Part shown: positions 43,018 to 51,720 of the stretch, in pieces
How positions within the stretch are numbered: position 1 is the first letter of the stretch
How the letters are laid out: every line of letters begins with the position of its first letter
DNA from: Geomonas edaphica
GTDB lineage: Bacteria; Desulfobacterota; Desulfuromonadia; Geobacterales; Geobacteraceae
Direction of reading: 5' to 3'
Assembly: GCF_004917075.1 (NCBI RefSeq)
Contig: NZ_SSYB01000001.1
Span: forward strand, 620,001-684,000
DNA length: 64,000 nucleotides
Notes under the pieces: model-generated
Databases searched by the model: none
Seen by the model: only the letters and a program-made list of their open reading frames with translations
Told to the model about the DNA's origin: nothing
Translations under genes and position numbers: made by a program

Positions 43018-44019
43018 TCACCTGCCCGGCCGGTAGATCTGGTCGAAGGTTCCGCCATCGGCAAAATGCGTCTTCTGAGCCCTGGTCCACCCGCCGAAGG
43101 TCTGATCTACCGTCACTAGTCTCAATTTAGGGAAGAGCTTCGCGTATTTGGCGGCCACCTTGCGGTCCGAGGGGCGGTAATAGTTCTGTGCCGCGATTTC
43201 CTGACCTTCCTGCGAGTACAAGTATTTCAGATACTCCTGCGCAACCACGCGGGTTCCTTTGCGGTCGACAACCTTGTCCACCAGGGCGACGGGCGGCTCC
43301 GCCAGTATGCTGAGCGAAGGAACCACGATCTCGAACCTGTCTTTGCCCAGTTCGTTCACGGCGAGAAATGCCTCGTTCTCCCAGGCGATGAGGACGTCGC
43401 CCTGCCCGCGCTGCACGAAGGTGGTGGTAGCGCCACGGGCCCCGGAATCAAGCACGGGAACGTTGCGGAAGAGTTTGCCGACGAACTCGCGAGCCGAAGC
43501 CTCGTTGCCCCCCTTCTGTTTCAGGGCGTAGGCCCACGCGGCGAGGTAATTCCACCGCGCACCGCCGGAGGTCTTCGGGTTTGGTGTGATGACGCTTACC
43601 CCCGGGCGCACCAGATCGTTCCAGTCCCTGATCTGCTTCGGGTTACCCTTACGGACCAGGAAGACAATGGTGGAACTGTAAGGGGAGCTGTTTTTAGGCA
43701 GGCGTTTCTGCCAGTCCTTGGGGATGAGCTTCGCCTTGTTGTGGATCTCGTCCACGTCGTAGGCAAGGGCGAGCGTGACCACGTCGGCGTCAAGGCCGTC
43801 GATGACCGCCCTCGCCTGCTTCCCGGACCCACCGTGCGATTGCTTCACGGTGACATCTTGGCCGGACTTCTGTTTCCAGTGCCGTGCGAAGGACTTGTTG
43901 AAATCCTGGTAAAGCTCCCGGGTCGGATCGTACGAGACGTTCAGCAGCTCGGTAGCGGCAAAAACGTTGGATGCGTGAAAGAGTGTTGCGACCAGCAACA
44001 GCATGACAATACGGTACAT
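43018..44019 (-). CDS. sbp: Periplasmic sulfate-binding protein
   Basis: A 333-residue Sbp-family protein with a signal peptide (cut after SNVFA). The mature start [17 protein letters not shown], then [17 protein letters not shown] and [20 protein letters not shown], are hallmarks of sulfate/thiosulfate-binding proteins. It captures sulfate for CysTWA. It is first in the operon; AAGGAGGGAG precedes the ATG. Upstream is the 458-bp region shared with the divergent metY operon. Confidence 0.96.
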   Translation of the reverse strand: MYRIVMLLLVATLFHASNVFAATELLNVSYDPTRELYQDFNKSFARHWKQKSGQDVTVKQSHGGSGKQARAVIDGLDADVVTLALAYDVDEIHNKAKLIPKDWQKRLPKNSSPYSSTIVFLVRKGNPKQIRDWNDLVRPGVSVITPNPKTSGGARWNYLAAWAYALKQKGGNEASAREFVGKLFRNVPVLDSGARGATTTFVQRGQGDVLIAWENEAFLAVNELGKDRFEIVVPSLSILAEPPVALVDKVVDRKGTRVVAQEYLKYLYSQEGQEIAAQNYYRPSDRKVAAKYAKLFPKLRLVTVDQTFGGWTRAQKTHFADGGTFDQIYRPGR

Positions 44020-44157
44020 TTACTCCCTCCTTTTTGGGCGGCCGCCGCACCTATTCCGGGCAAAGCGGCTCGCGGGTTAATGAGCATTACATGACAAGAA
44101 CGAGAGATGGTTGCGGCGCGCCCGACACTATCTACTCTACCAAACAAGTGGACATAG

Positions 44158-44171
44158 CACTAACACTACCC
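44158..44171 (+). promoter_or_regulatory. Candidate operator in the shared sbp/metY intergenic region, site 1
   Basis: CACTAACACTACCC resembles AACTAAAACTACCC at 44398-44411 (12 of 14 identical). One copy lies near the sbp operon, the other overlaps the metY promoter, and both point the same way. The 458-bp gap contains no gene. A common sulfur-responsive regulator is an inference; the regulator is not encoded nearby. Confidence 0.4.
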
Positions 44172-44383
44172 GAATCACCAGGTCAAGTATTTTATCAAAA
44201 AAGCAGTTCAGTTTACCACTCTTCAGCTCAACAAACACGAAACCAAAGGCATAATAATATAGGTTTGCCCCCTTGTGACCTCACATCAAAAAAATACTAC
44301 TCGCAACGATTTAGTTGATTGACCAGGGATTTCTCCCCCCAAAGGTTTCCACACCACCACGCAGTGGTTACCAAATATATTTC

Positions 44384-44412
44384 TTGACAAAACGAGTAAC
44401 TAAAACTACCCT
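44384..44412 (+). promoter_or_regulatory. Sigma-70 promoter of the metY-hcyS operon, overlapping operator site 2
   Basis: TTGACA (44384-44389), a 17-bp spacer and TACCCT (44407-44412). The repeated motif AACTAAAACTACCC (44398-44411) covers the -10 element, so a bound protein would block RNA polymerase. The predicted 60-nt leader shows no convincing riboswitch. Confidence 0.55.
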
Positions 44413-44477
44413 CGCACAACCCTTGCGCCGAGTGCTGGTTTAATCGGTGCCTTATAGTTGGAATCGGAGGAGCGACC

Positions 44478-45731
44478 GTGGGAGTAGTTGACGGCAAATT
44501 GAGGTTCGACACGAAGCTGATCCATGGCGGGTCAAGCAGGGACGCTTCCGGCGCCACCAAGACGCCGATCGTTCAGGCGTCGGCCTTCGCTTACAACACC
44601 GCTGAGGAACTGGAGGACGTCTTCAGGGGAAGAGCGTTCGGACAGGTATATACGAGGATCGGCAACCCGACACTGGATGGCCTGGAAAAGCGCCTCGCCG
44701 CGGTGGAGGACGGCATCGCCGCCGTCATCACCTCCTCGGGAATGTCGGCCATCACCACCGCGGTCATGGCCGTGGTGCGCAGCGGCGACGAGATCCTTTC
44801 CTCCTCGTCGCTCTTTGGCGGCACCTACTCCCTGTTTCACGACACCCTCGCCAACTACGGCATCACCACGAGCTTTTTCGATCCGGTCGACCTGTGGGCG
44901 CTGGAGGCAGGCATCAACGATCGGACAAGGCTCATCTTCGTGGAGACCATAGGCAACCCGAAGATGGACGTGCCCGACATCGCGGCGTTCTCGGCGGTGG
45001 CGAAGAAGCACGGCATCCCCCTCATGGTGGATGCGACCGTCTCGACGCCCTACCTAGCGCGTATGCGTGAGTTAGGCGCAGACATCATCGTCCACTCGAC
45101 CAGCAAGTACATAAACGGCACGGCCAACTCCATCGGAGGGGCGATCATCGATGCCGGCAGCTTCAACTGGAACAGCGCCCTCTTCCCGCATTTCGAGCCC
45201 TTTTACCGGAAGTACAGAAACTTCGCATTCACGGCCCGGGTGAGAAAGCTGATCCACAAGGACTTCGGGGCCTGCGCCGCACCGATGAACGCATTTCTCT
45301 CCGGCGAGGGGCTCGAGACGCTGTCGCTCAGGATGGAGCGTCACTGCTCGAACGCCATGAAGCTCGCCTCCTTTCTGCACGCGCACCCGAAAGTCGCCTG
45401 GGTGAACTACCCGGGGCTTGCCGACTCGCCGTTTCACAACGTCGCCAGACGCCAGTTCAATGGGCGCTTCGGCGGGCTGCTGACCTTCGGCCTTGCCGAC
45501 CGGGCCGCCGCCTTTCGGTTCATCAACGGCCTCACGCTCGCGAAGAACCTTGCCAACATCGGGGACACGAAAACCCTCGTCATTCACCCGGCCTCCACCA
45601 TCTGCGCCGATTACACGCCTGAGGTGAAGGCGCTCATGGGTGTCTCAGAGGAACTGGTGCGGGTATCGGTTGGAATCGAGGCGCCGGAGGACATCCAGGA
45701 CGACTTCGCTACCGCTTTGGAACAGGTTTAA
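44478..45731 (+). CDS. metY: O-acetylhomoserine sulfhydrylase-type enzyme (MetY)
   Basis: A 417-residue PLP-dependent Cys/Met metabolism enzyme: YTRIGNPTLDGLEKRLAAVE, SSGMSAITTAVMAV, DATVSTPYLAR and the PLP lysine in HSTSKYINGTANSIGG. GTG start after CGGAGGAG. It makes homocysteine from an O-activated homoserine. Directly downstream are a sulfur-carrier protein, its activating enzyme and a JAMM protease, so the sulfur donor is probably a protein thiocarboxylate rather than free sulfide, as in Wolinella succinogenes. Confidence 0.95.
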   Translation: MGVVDGKLRFDTKLIHGGSSRDASGATKTPIVQASAFAYNTAEELEDVFRGRAFGQVYTRIGNPTLDGLEKRLAAVEDGIAAVITSSGMSAITTAVMAVVRSGDEILSSSSLFGGTYSLFHDTLANYGITTSFFDPVDLWALEAGINDRTRLIFVETIGNPKMDVPDIAAFSAVAKKHGIPLMVDATVSTPYLARMRELGADIIVHSTSKYINGTANSIGGAIIDAGSFNWNSALFPHFEPFYRKYRNFAFTARVRKLIHKDFGACAAPMNAFLSGEGLETLSLRMERHCSNAMKLASFLHAHPKVAWVNYPGLADSPFHNVARRQFNGRFGGLLTFGLADRAAAFRFINGLTLAKNLANIGDTKTLVIHPASTICADYTPEVKALMGVSEELVRVSVGIEAPEDIQDDFATALEQV

Positions 45732-45779
45732 CGCTGTTTTTTGCCTAATATCTATGCTATCAAACGAGGAGCGCATCTA

Positions 45780-45995
45780 ATGAACCTTATGGTCAACGGC
45801 AAACCGGCCAGTATCACCGAAGCACAACCCGTCTCCATCACCTACCTGCTCGAAGCGCTGCAGGTAGAACAGCGCGAATACGTCACCGTGGAACTAAACG
45901 GCGACATCATGGACCGCGTGCAGTTCGACGGAACCACGGTGAAAGACGGCGATAACGTAGAGTTTCTTTATTTCATGGGTGGAGGTAGACCGTGA
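45780..45995 (+). CDS. hcyS: ThiS/MoaD-like sulfur-carrier protein (HcyS-type)
   Basis: A 71-residue beta-grasp protein beginning MNLMVNGKPASITEAQPVSI and ending VEFLYFMGGGRP. ThiS and MoaD end in Gly-Gly; here Arg-Pro follows the glycines, so the tail must be trimmed before the C-terminus can be adenylated and thiocarboxylated. The JAMM protease two genes downstream is the obvious candidate. Start at 45780 follows AGGAG by 8 nt. It overlaps hcyF by 4 bp. Confidence 0.92.
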   Translation: MNLMVNGKPASITEAQPVSITYLLEALQVEQREYVTVELNGDIMDRVQFDGTTVKDGDNVEFLYFMGGGRP

Positions 45996-46804
45996 AGCTC
46001 ACCGAAGAGCAGATCAACCGCTATTCGCGTCACATCCTTCTTAAAGAGGTCGGCGGCAAGGGACAACAAAAGCTGATGAACGGCCGCGTGCTGGTGATCG
46101 GCGCAGGGGGCTTAGGCTCCCCGATCGCCCTGTATCTCGCCGCAGCCGGCGTCGGGACCATCGGCATCGCCGACGCCGACCAGGTCGACCTCTCCAACCT
46201 GCAGCGCCAGATCATCCACAGCACCCCCGACGTCGGCAAGGCCAAGGTCCTTTCAGCGAAGGAGAAGATGGTCGCCATCAACCCGGACCTGAACGTGGTC
46301 ACCTACGAGACCTGGGTCAACGCGGACAACATCCTCTCCATGATCGAGGGGTACGATTTCGTCATCGACGGCACCGACAACTTCGCGGCGAAGTTTCTCA
46401 TCAACGACGCCTGCGTGCTCGCCGGCAAACCATACTCGCACGGCGGCATCCTGCAGTTCGACGGGCAGACCTTCACGGTAGCCCCGGGTGAATCTCCCTG
46501 CTACCGCTGCGTCTTCCCGGAGCCTCCCCCCAAGGATGTCATCCCCACCTGCTCCAGGGCGGGGGTCATAGGCGTCCTCCCCGGCATCATCGGCACGCTG
46601 CAGGCGACCGAGGCGATCAAGTACCTCCTGGGCATCGGGGACCTTCTGCACGGCAGGCTCCTCACCTACAACGCCCTGCGCATGCGTTTCCGTGAGGTTC
46701 CCATCCGCAAGAGCCCGAAATGCCCGATCTGCGGCGAGCACCCCACCATCACCGAGGTGAAGGACGAGCTCGACGCCCTGACGGTCTGCGATCTTGGGCA
46801 CTAG
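45992..46804 (+). CDS. hcyF: E1-like adenylyltransferase for the sulfur carrier (ThiF/MoeB family)
   Basis: A 270-residue ThiF/MoeB/HesA protein: ATP-binding VIGAGGLGSPIA (about 36-47), SNLQRQIIH, DGTDNFAAKFLIND, two zinc pairs (CYRC at 170-173 and CPIC near 250) and a possible active-site Cys in TCSRAG (C187). It adenylates the C-terminal Gly of HcyS so that sulfur can be added. GTG start overlaps the hcyS stop. Confidence 0.94.
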   Translation: MKLTEEQINRYSRHILLKEVGGKGQQKLMNGRVLVIGAGGLGSPIALYLAAAGVGTIGIADADQVDLSNLQRQIIHSTPDVGKAKVLSAKEKMVAINPDLNVVTYETWVNADNILSMIEGYDFVIDGTDNFAAKFLINDACVLAGKPYSHGGILQFDGQTFTVAPGESPCYRCVFPEPPPKDVIPTCSRAGVIGVLPGIIGTLQATEAIKYLLGIGDLLHGRLLTYNALRMRFREVPIRKSPKCPICGEHPTITEVKDELDALTVCDLGH

Positions 46805-46805
46805 C

Positions 46806-47207
46806 ATGCTGGAGATCCCCAGAGAGATACTGGAGGCGACCATCGCCCAGGCAAAAGAGGGCTTTCCCCTCGAGGTGTGCGGCATGATGGGCGGGATGGG
46901 ACACCGCGTCACCACGCGCTACCCGATGACCAACACCGACGCGAGCAACGAACACTTCACCATGGACCCGAAGGAGCAGTTCGCCGCAGTGAAGGCGATG
47001 CGCGCTGCGGGCGAGGAGATGCTGGTCATCTACCACTCGCATCCCGAGTCGCCGGCCCGCCCCTCCCAGGAGGACATCCGGCTCGCCCTCACACCGAACG
47101 TCTGCCACCTGATCGTCTCCCTCGAGCACCCTGAGGAGCCGGTAGCGAAGGCGTTCCGGATCACCGCCGGGGTCGTGGAGCCGGTGCAACTTACCATCGC
47201 AGGGTAG
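46806..47207 (+). CDS. hcyD: JAMM/Mov34 metalloprotease (HcyD/Mec-type)
   Basis: A 133-residue MPN+ protease with the full JAMM motif: E23 in PLEVCG, H77-x-H79 in HSHP, S87 and D90 (SQED). Related proteins release the amino acid from the sulfur carrier or trim its C-terminus. Here it can expose Gly-Gly of HcyS and free homocysteine after transfer. It starts 1 bp after the hcyF stop; no strong ribosome site, so translation is probably coupled. Confidence 0.93.
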   Translation: MLEIPREILEATIAQAKEGFPLEVCGMMGGMGHRVTTRYPMTNTDASNEHFTMDPKEQFAAVKAMRAAGEEMLVIYHSHPESPARPSQEDIRLALTPNVCHLIVSLEHPEEPVAKAFRITAGVVEPVQLTIAG

Positions 47208-47242
47208 TCCCCCTACCCTTTGCTATCGAACAGGAGCGCGTT

Positions 47243-48187
47243 TTGGCAGAACAGAAGATAGATCTGAGGAACCTGAAGGCAGGCGGCTTCATCAAGGAGC
47301 GCGGCAAGGATTTGTTCACGGTGCGCCTGCGCGTCCCGGGCGGGAGGCTTTCGGTGGACCGCCTGGCGAAGATCGCCGCAGTTGCGCAAAAGTACGGCAA
47401 GGGTTACGTGCACCTGTCGGTGCGCCAGTCCATCGAACTCATCAACGTGAACTTCGCCGATTTCGACGCGGTGGTCGCGGAACTGGGCGAAGAGCAGCAG
47501 AAGGTCGCCTCCTGCGGCGCCCGAGTGCGCGTTCCGACCGCCTGCGGCGGCTGCGAGTACAACCCCAACGGCCTGGTGGACACACAGAAGTCGGCGCTCG
47601 AGGTGGACGAGAAGCTCTTCGGCACCGCCACCGGCCATCACAAGTTCAAGGTATGTTTCGCCGGCTGCCCCTTCGACTGCCCCAAGTCGGCCATCAACGA
47701 CGTCGGGTTCCAGGGTGCGGTCTGGCCCAGCCTCGACGCAGACGCCTGCATCGGTTGCGGGCTGTGCGCGAAATCGTGCACCGAGGGTGCCCTCGCCATG
47801 GCGGACGGCAAGCCGGTATTCGACGCTAAAAAATGCATCTACTGCGGCGACTGCATCAAGGTCTGCCCCACCAGCGCCTGGAGCGCGGCGAAAAAAGGGT
47901 ACACGGTCCGCATTGGCGGGAAGTGGGGGCGCCGTCCCCTGATTGGAACGCTTTACGCCACCTTCGTACCGGAGGAGCGTGTCGTAGACTTCATCGCCGC
48001 CGTGCTCGCCTGGTACCAGGAGAAAGCGGAAGGAGCCGGCCGGGTGCGTCTTGGCGACATCATCATCCGCGAGGGGTGGCAGTCACTGCTTAACCACCTG
48101 AGCCGCGACTTCGCCGACTTCGTCGTTGCCGAAACCACTGCTCCGCAGGTCATCGTCAACCAGATACCGCTTCCGGGCCAGGCCTGA
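47243..48187 (+). CDS. Small siroheme sulfite/nitrite reductase with an inserted ferredoxin domain
   Basis: A 314-residue protein (TTG start, AGGAG 7 nt upstream). The N-terminal ferrodoxin-like half-domain (GKGYVHLSVRQSIELINV) is followed by ACGGCEYNPNG and CFAGCPFDCP, the Fe4S4-siroheme cysteines. A 2[4Fe-4S] ferredoxin follows (CIGCGLCAKSC and CIYCGDCIKVC), then the C-terminal half. It resembles small AsrC/DsrA-like reductases, giving sulfide for HcyS from sulfite by six-electron reduction. No dedicated electron donor is in the operon. Confidence 0.88.
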   Translation: MAEQKIDLRNLKAGGFIKERGKDLFTVRLRVPGGRLSVDRLAKIAAVAQKYGKGYVHLSVRQSIELINVNFADFDAVVAELGEEQQKVASCGARVRVPTACGGCEYNPNGLVDTQKSALEVDEKLFGTATGHHKFKVCFAGCPFDCPKSAINDVGFQGAVWPSLDADACIGCGLCAKSCTEGALAMADGKPVFDAKKCIYCGDCIKVCPTSAWSAAKKGYTVRIGGKWGRRPLIGTLYATFVPEERVVDFIAAVLAWYQEKAEGAGRVRLGDIIIREGWQSLLNHLSRDFADFVVAETTAPQVIVNQIPLPGQA

Positions 48188-48208
48188 AGCATTTATAGAG
48201 GAACCTCC

Positions 48209-48433
48209 ATGCAAACTATCGATTTACGTGGTGTTACCTGCCCGACCAACTTCGTCATGGCAAAACTCGAGCTCGAGGATATCGAGGCGGGGACCACCGT
48301 GGAATTTCTCCTGGACGACGGGGAACCGGTCAAGAACGTGCCGCGAAGCCTCAAGGACGACGGGCACAAGCTCCTGGGCCTCAAGGAACAGGACGGCTAC
48401 TACACCCTCCTCTTGGAAAAGGGTGCGGATTAA
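48209..48433 (+). CDS. TusA-like sulfurtransferase
   Basis: A 74-residue protein with MQTIDLRGVTCPTNFVMAKL, where CPTN is the catalytic Cys motif of TusA/SirA/YeeD proteins (usually CPxP), and a compact two-layer alpha/beta sandwich. It carries persulfide sulfur. Position between the siroheme reductase and mnmA suggests it hands sulfur to HcyS or to MnmA. It follows the reductase by 21 bp. Confidence 0.9.
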   Translation: MQTIDLRGVTCPTNFVMAKLELEDIEAGTTVEFLLDDGEPVKNVPRSLKDDGHKLLGLKEQDGYYTLLLEKGAD

Positions 48434-48454
48434 GAGGCAAGCGCTTCAGCGGGA

Positions 48455-49534
48455 ATGAAAGAGATGTCAGAAAGAAAAAGGGTATTAGTGGCAATGAGCG
48501 GCGGCGTCGATTCCTCGGTGACCGCCGCTCTTTTGAAGGAACAGGGTTACGATGTGATCGGCGTGTCGCTGCAGCTCTATGACCGTCCCGAGAACACCCC
48601 CTCCGGCGGCAAGACCTGCTGCTCGCTCACCGACGTCATGGACGCGGCGCGGGTCGCCAAGAAGCTCGGCATCCCCTTCCAGGTCATCGACATGCGCGGG
48701 CGCTTCAAGGAACTTGTGATAGACGACTTCGTCGCCGAGTACGCCTCGGGGCGCACCCCGAACCCCTGCGCACGCTGCAACGAAAGGATAAAGTTCGGCC
48801 TGCTCCTCGAGACGGCCGACGCCCTGAACGCCGATCTCCTCGCCACCGGGCACTACGCCCGGATCGAGCCGGACGAGGACGGCGTGTTCCAGCTGCGCAA
48901 GGGGGACGATCCCCGCAAGGACCAGACCTACTTCCTGTTCGCCATGAACCAGCAGCAGCTCTCGCGCACCATCTTCCCGGTGGGGAGGATGGAAAAACCC
49001 GAGGTGCGCGCACTGGCGGCACGCTTCGGCCTTCCGGTGGCAAGCAAGCAGGAAAGCCAGGAGATCTGCTTCATCCCGGACAACGACTACGTCCGCTTCC
49101 TCGAGGAGCGCGGCGTCACACCCCCCGGCGGCGACATCGTCGACCGTGAGGGGAAGAGGCTGGCAGGCCACGACGGCATCCACCGCTACACGGTGGGGCA
49201 GCGGCGCGGGCTCGGCATCGCCTGGAAGGAGCCCCTCTACGTTACCGCCCTCGATGCCGAGAACGCGCGTGTTGTTGTCGGTCCAAAAGAGGAGCTTTTG
49301 CGCGCCTCCCTTCTCGCCGACCAGCTCACCTGGACCTCCACACCAATCTCCGTGGTATTCCACGGCACATGCAGCATCCGCTACCGGCAGCAGCCGGTCC
49401 CTTGCCGCGCCGAACTGCAGGCGGACGGCAGGCTGAGCATCGAGTTCGACGCCCCGCAGTCCGGCGTCACCCCTGGACAGGCCGCGGTCCTCTACGACGG
49501 CGACCGGGTCGTAGGCGGAGGCTGGATCCTTTGA
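48455..49534 (+). CDS. mnmA: tRNA-specific 2-thiouridylase
   Basis: A 359-residue MnmA with the PP-loop AMSGGVDSSVTAALL (near 15-29), the catalytic cysteines in NPCARCNERIKF and ESQEICFIPDND, and a C-terminal beta barrel. It installs the 2-thio group at U34 of tRNA-Lys, Glu and Gln. A second ATG at 48464 (MSERKRV) is also plausible. It ends the sulfur operon; modC converges 3 bp further on, with no terminator between. Confidence 0.97.
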   Translation: MKEMSERKRVLVAMSGGVDSSVTAALLKEQGYDVIGVSLQLYDRPENTPSGGKTCCSLTDVMDAARVAKKLGIPFQVIDMRGRFKELVIDDFVAEYASGRTPNPCARCNERIKFGLLLETADALNADLLATGHYARIEPDEDGVFQLRKGDDPRKDQTYFLFAMNQQQLSRTIFPVGRMEKPEVRALAARFGLPVASKQESQEICFIPDNDYVRFLEERGVTPPGGDIVDREGKRLAGHDGIHRYTVGQRRGLGIAWKEPLYVTALDAENARVVVGPKEELLRASLLADQLTWTSTPISVVFHGTCSIRYRQQPVPCRAELQADGRLSIEFDAPQSGVTPGQAAVLYDGDRVVGGGWIL

Positions 49535-49537
49535 CGC

Positions 49538-50596
49538 TCAACTGAGGCGCCTGAAAGAGGCCGCCTTGATCACGGCATAAATCTCGTTGCGCGCCTGGAT
49601 GGCCAGGTCGTCCGCGGCCTGGACCACCACCTCCGCTATCAAAGTCTCGTGGCCGCAGCGCAGCTCCACCCCCACCTTGTTCCCGGACGGAAAGGTGTCC
49701 ACCACAGTGCATTTCAAAAGGTTTCTGGCGCTCACCGCCTCCGGGTGGCGCGTGAAGAGGATGATATCGCGCGAGGATAGCTCGAAGACCGCCATCGGCT
49801 CCTCGTCCCCGGCAGAGATGAAGAGTTCCTCCAGCTCCCACCGGTACACGTACAGCCCGCCCATCTTGCGCAGTTTCTCCAGCTGCAGCACGTTGATGTA
49901 ACCCACCTGGCTCCCCCCCATCCGCTCGCGCGCGAGTTCTTCCGGCGTCGTCTGCGCCAGCACGCGGCCGCCCGCCATCGAGATGACCCGGTCCGTCATG
50001 AGACGGATTTCGAGAAGCGAGTGCGAGATGAAAAGGTAAGGAATCCCGAATCTTTCACCGGCACGTTTCAGGTAATGGATGATCTGCAGCTTGAGGCCAT
50101 CGTCGAGCGCCGAGAGGGGCTCGTCCATGAGCAGGAGGCGCGGATTGGCGAGGATGGCGCGCCCGAGCGCCACGCGCTGACGCTCCCCTCCCGAGAGACG
50201 GTTCACGCCGCGCCCCAGGAGTTCACCGAGCTGGAGCACCGATACCAGCGTGGCAAAATCGACGCTGCGCCGCCCCACCCCACTCCTTTTGTACCCGTAC
50301 ATAAGGTTCGCCTCGACGCTTAAGTGCGGGAAGAGGCACGCATCCTGGAAGACGAGCGAGATGCAGCGCCGCTGCGGTGGTACGTTGATCCCCCTTTTGC
50401 TGCTGAACAGACACTCCCCATCCAGCCATATTTCTCCCTCTTCGGGCTTCTCGAGTCCTGCTATCAGCTTGACCAGGGTGGACTTGCCGCTTCCGGAGGC
50501 GCCGAAGATGCCGACCTGGCTCCCGGACGCAGTGCAGTCGAGGTCGAGACTGAAGGGGCCTCCAAAACCCTTGCGCACCTTCAGAGTCAGCTCCAT
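49538..50596 (-). CDS. modC: Molybdate ABC transporter ATP-binding protein
   Basis: A 352-residue ModC-type ATPase with Walker A GASGSGKST, Q-loop LVFQDACLFPHLSV, signature LSGGERQRVALGRAI, Walker B LLLMDEPLSALD and a C-terminal TOBE domain typical of molybdate binding (after residue 290). It powers molybdate or tungstate uptake with ModB. ATG at 50596 overlaps the modB stop by one base (TGATG). Confidence 0.93.
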   Translation of the reverse strand: MELTLKVRKGFGGPFSLDLDCTASGSQVGIFGASGSGKSTLVKLIAGLEKPEEGEIWLDGECLFSSKRGINVPPQRRCISLVFQDACLFPHLSVEANLMYGYKRSGVGRRSVDFATLVSVLQLGELLGRGVNRLSGGERQRVALGRAILANPRLLLMDEPLSALDDGLKLQIIHYLKRAGERFGIPYLFISHSLLEIRLMTDRVISMAGGRVLAQTTPEELARERMGGSQVGYINVLQLEKLRKMGGLYVYRWELEELFISAGDEEPMAVFELSSRDIILFTRHPEAVSARNLLKCTVVDTFPSGNKVGVELRCGHETLIAEVVVQAADDLAIQARNEIYAVIKAASFRRLS

Positions 50597-51279
50597 CAGG
50601 CCCTCCTTGCCAGGCGTTTGACGAGCGCCTCGTGTCCGGCGAGCACGAACACGGAAATGCCGACGGCGACGGCACACAAAGAAAGGGCGGCCCGCTCTCC
50701 GCCGGGCGAGGAGGCGTAGTCGTAGATGGCTAGTGGAATTGTCTGGGTGCTGCCGGGCATGTTCCCGGCCACGATGATAGTGGCGCCGAATTCGCCGAGG
50801 CTTCGGGCGAACATGAGCGAAGCGCCAGAGACGACGCCGGAGACGGACAGGGGGAGAATCACGGAGAGTAGCGTGTCGATGGGCCCGGCACCCAGGGTGC
50901 GCGAGGCCTGCACCAGCCTCCCGTCGATCCCCTCCATGGCGATCCTGATGGACCTTACCAGAAGCGGAAAGCCGACGATGGCCGAAGCCAGCACGGCGGC
51001 CTTCCACGTAAAGATGAGGCGCACGCCGAAAAGATTGAAAAGAGGCGCCAGCCAGCCGTTTCTACCAAGGGAGAGGAGCAGCAGGTACCCCATGACAACG
51101 GGAGGCAGGGTGAGCGGGAGGTTCACCAGCACCTCAAGGAGCACCTTGGCCCGGAACCGGAAGAAGGTCATCAGGTAGGCGTAGAGAAAGCCCAGGGGGA
51201 GACTGATCAGGGTCGCCGTGAGGGCTACCTTGATGGAGAGGATGATGGCGTCGCAATCGGCACTGCTCAGAAGGGGCAT
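50596..51279 (-). CDS. modB: Molybdate ABC transporter permease
   Basis: A 227-residue ModB with five or six transmembrane segments, the LPLTLPPVVMGYLLL pattern of molybdate permeases and the EAA loop LVQASRTLGAGPIDTLLSVILP. LMFARSLGEFGATIIVAGN is the second family hallmark. No modA (binding protein) is in the operon, so a remote one must serve. The 440 bp upstream hold a palindromic repeat and no gene. Confidence 0.93.
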   Translation of the reverse strand: MPLLSSADCDAIILSIKVALTATLISLPLGFLYAYLMTFFRFRAKVLLEVLVNLPLTLPPVVMGYLLLLSLGRNGWLAPLFNLFGVRLIFTWKAAVLASAIVGFPLLVRSIRIAMEGIDGRLVQASRTLGAGPIDTLLSVILPLSVSGVVSGASLMFARSLGEFGATIIVAGNMPGSTQTIPLAIYDYASSPGGERAALSLCAVAVGISVFVLAGHEALVKRLARRA

Positions 51280-51557
51280 GGCTCACCTCGCTGTGATGGC
51301 CATCTTCTAGCAGGTTCCGTTCCAGATGCGGTAAACGCTAAAAACGCCTGTTTCAGTGGAATTCTCAGTGCTGCGGCAAAAGCGGGCGGGCCTGCACCGT
51401 GGGCGTTTGCTGAAATTTAAAGCAGCGCGCGACGGTATCGAATGCGCAATGTGACGCTGACAATGTCACGAAAGGTTCGTCCCGAATGGGGGATATAGAT
51501 CCCTGTGCAGCGTATCTGAACTCGCGCCCCCCTTTCGGGGATCATGAACCAACCAAG

Positions 51558-51594
51558 GCAAATCCCCCCTGCCCCCCCTTCGCAAAGGGGGGGA
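51558..51594. repeat. Dispersed palindromic repeat, copy 5 (inverted)
   Basis: GCAAATC, C run, TTCGCAAAG, G run: the same element as at 19039-19076, in the 440-bp gap between modB and the chemoreceptor gene. Apart from this and a terminator the gap shows no feature. Confidence 0.8.
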
Positions 51595-51661
51595 CCTTGG
51601 GGCTCATGCAGCGCTTCTGTGAGGTGCACCGTAGCACCAAGCTACTTCAGAAAATCCAAGA

Positions 51662-51697
51662 AAAAGGGGGCGGCCGCATGCAAGGCCGTCCCCTTTT
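51662..51697 (-). terminator. Terminator of the chemoreceptor gene
   Basis: A stem of about 14 bp (51662-51675 with 51684-51697, with mismatches at the middle) is followed on the minus strand by a T run. It begins 24 bp after the chemoreceptor stop codon. Confidence 0.9.
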
Positions 51698-51720
51698 CCG
51701 CTGACAATATGTCAGTCGCC

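Noticed and set aside
44413-44477. SAM riboswitch in the metY leader
   Set aside because: The leader is about 60 nt and lacks the conserved S-box or SAM-II sequences; control by a repressor at the repeated motif seems more likely.
51436-51482. Possible operator GTGAC...GTCAC upstream of modB
   Set aside because: A short inverted repeat is present, but it does not resemble known ModE sites and there is no second copy to support it.
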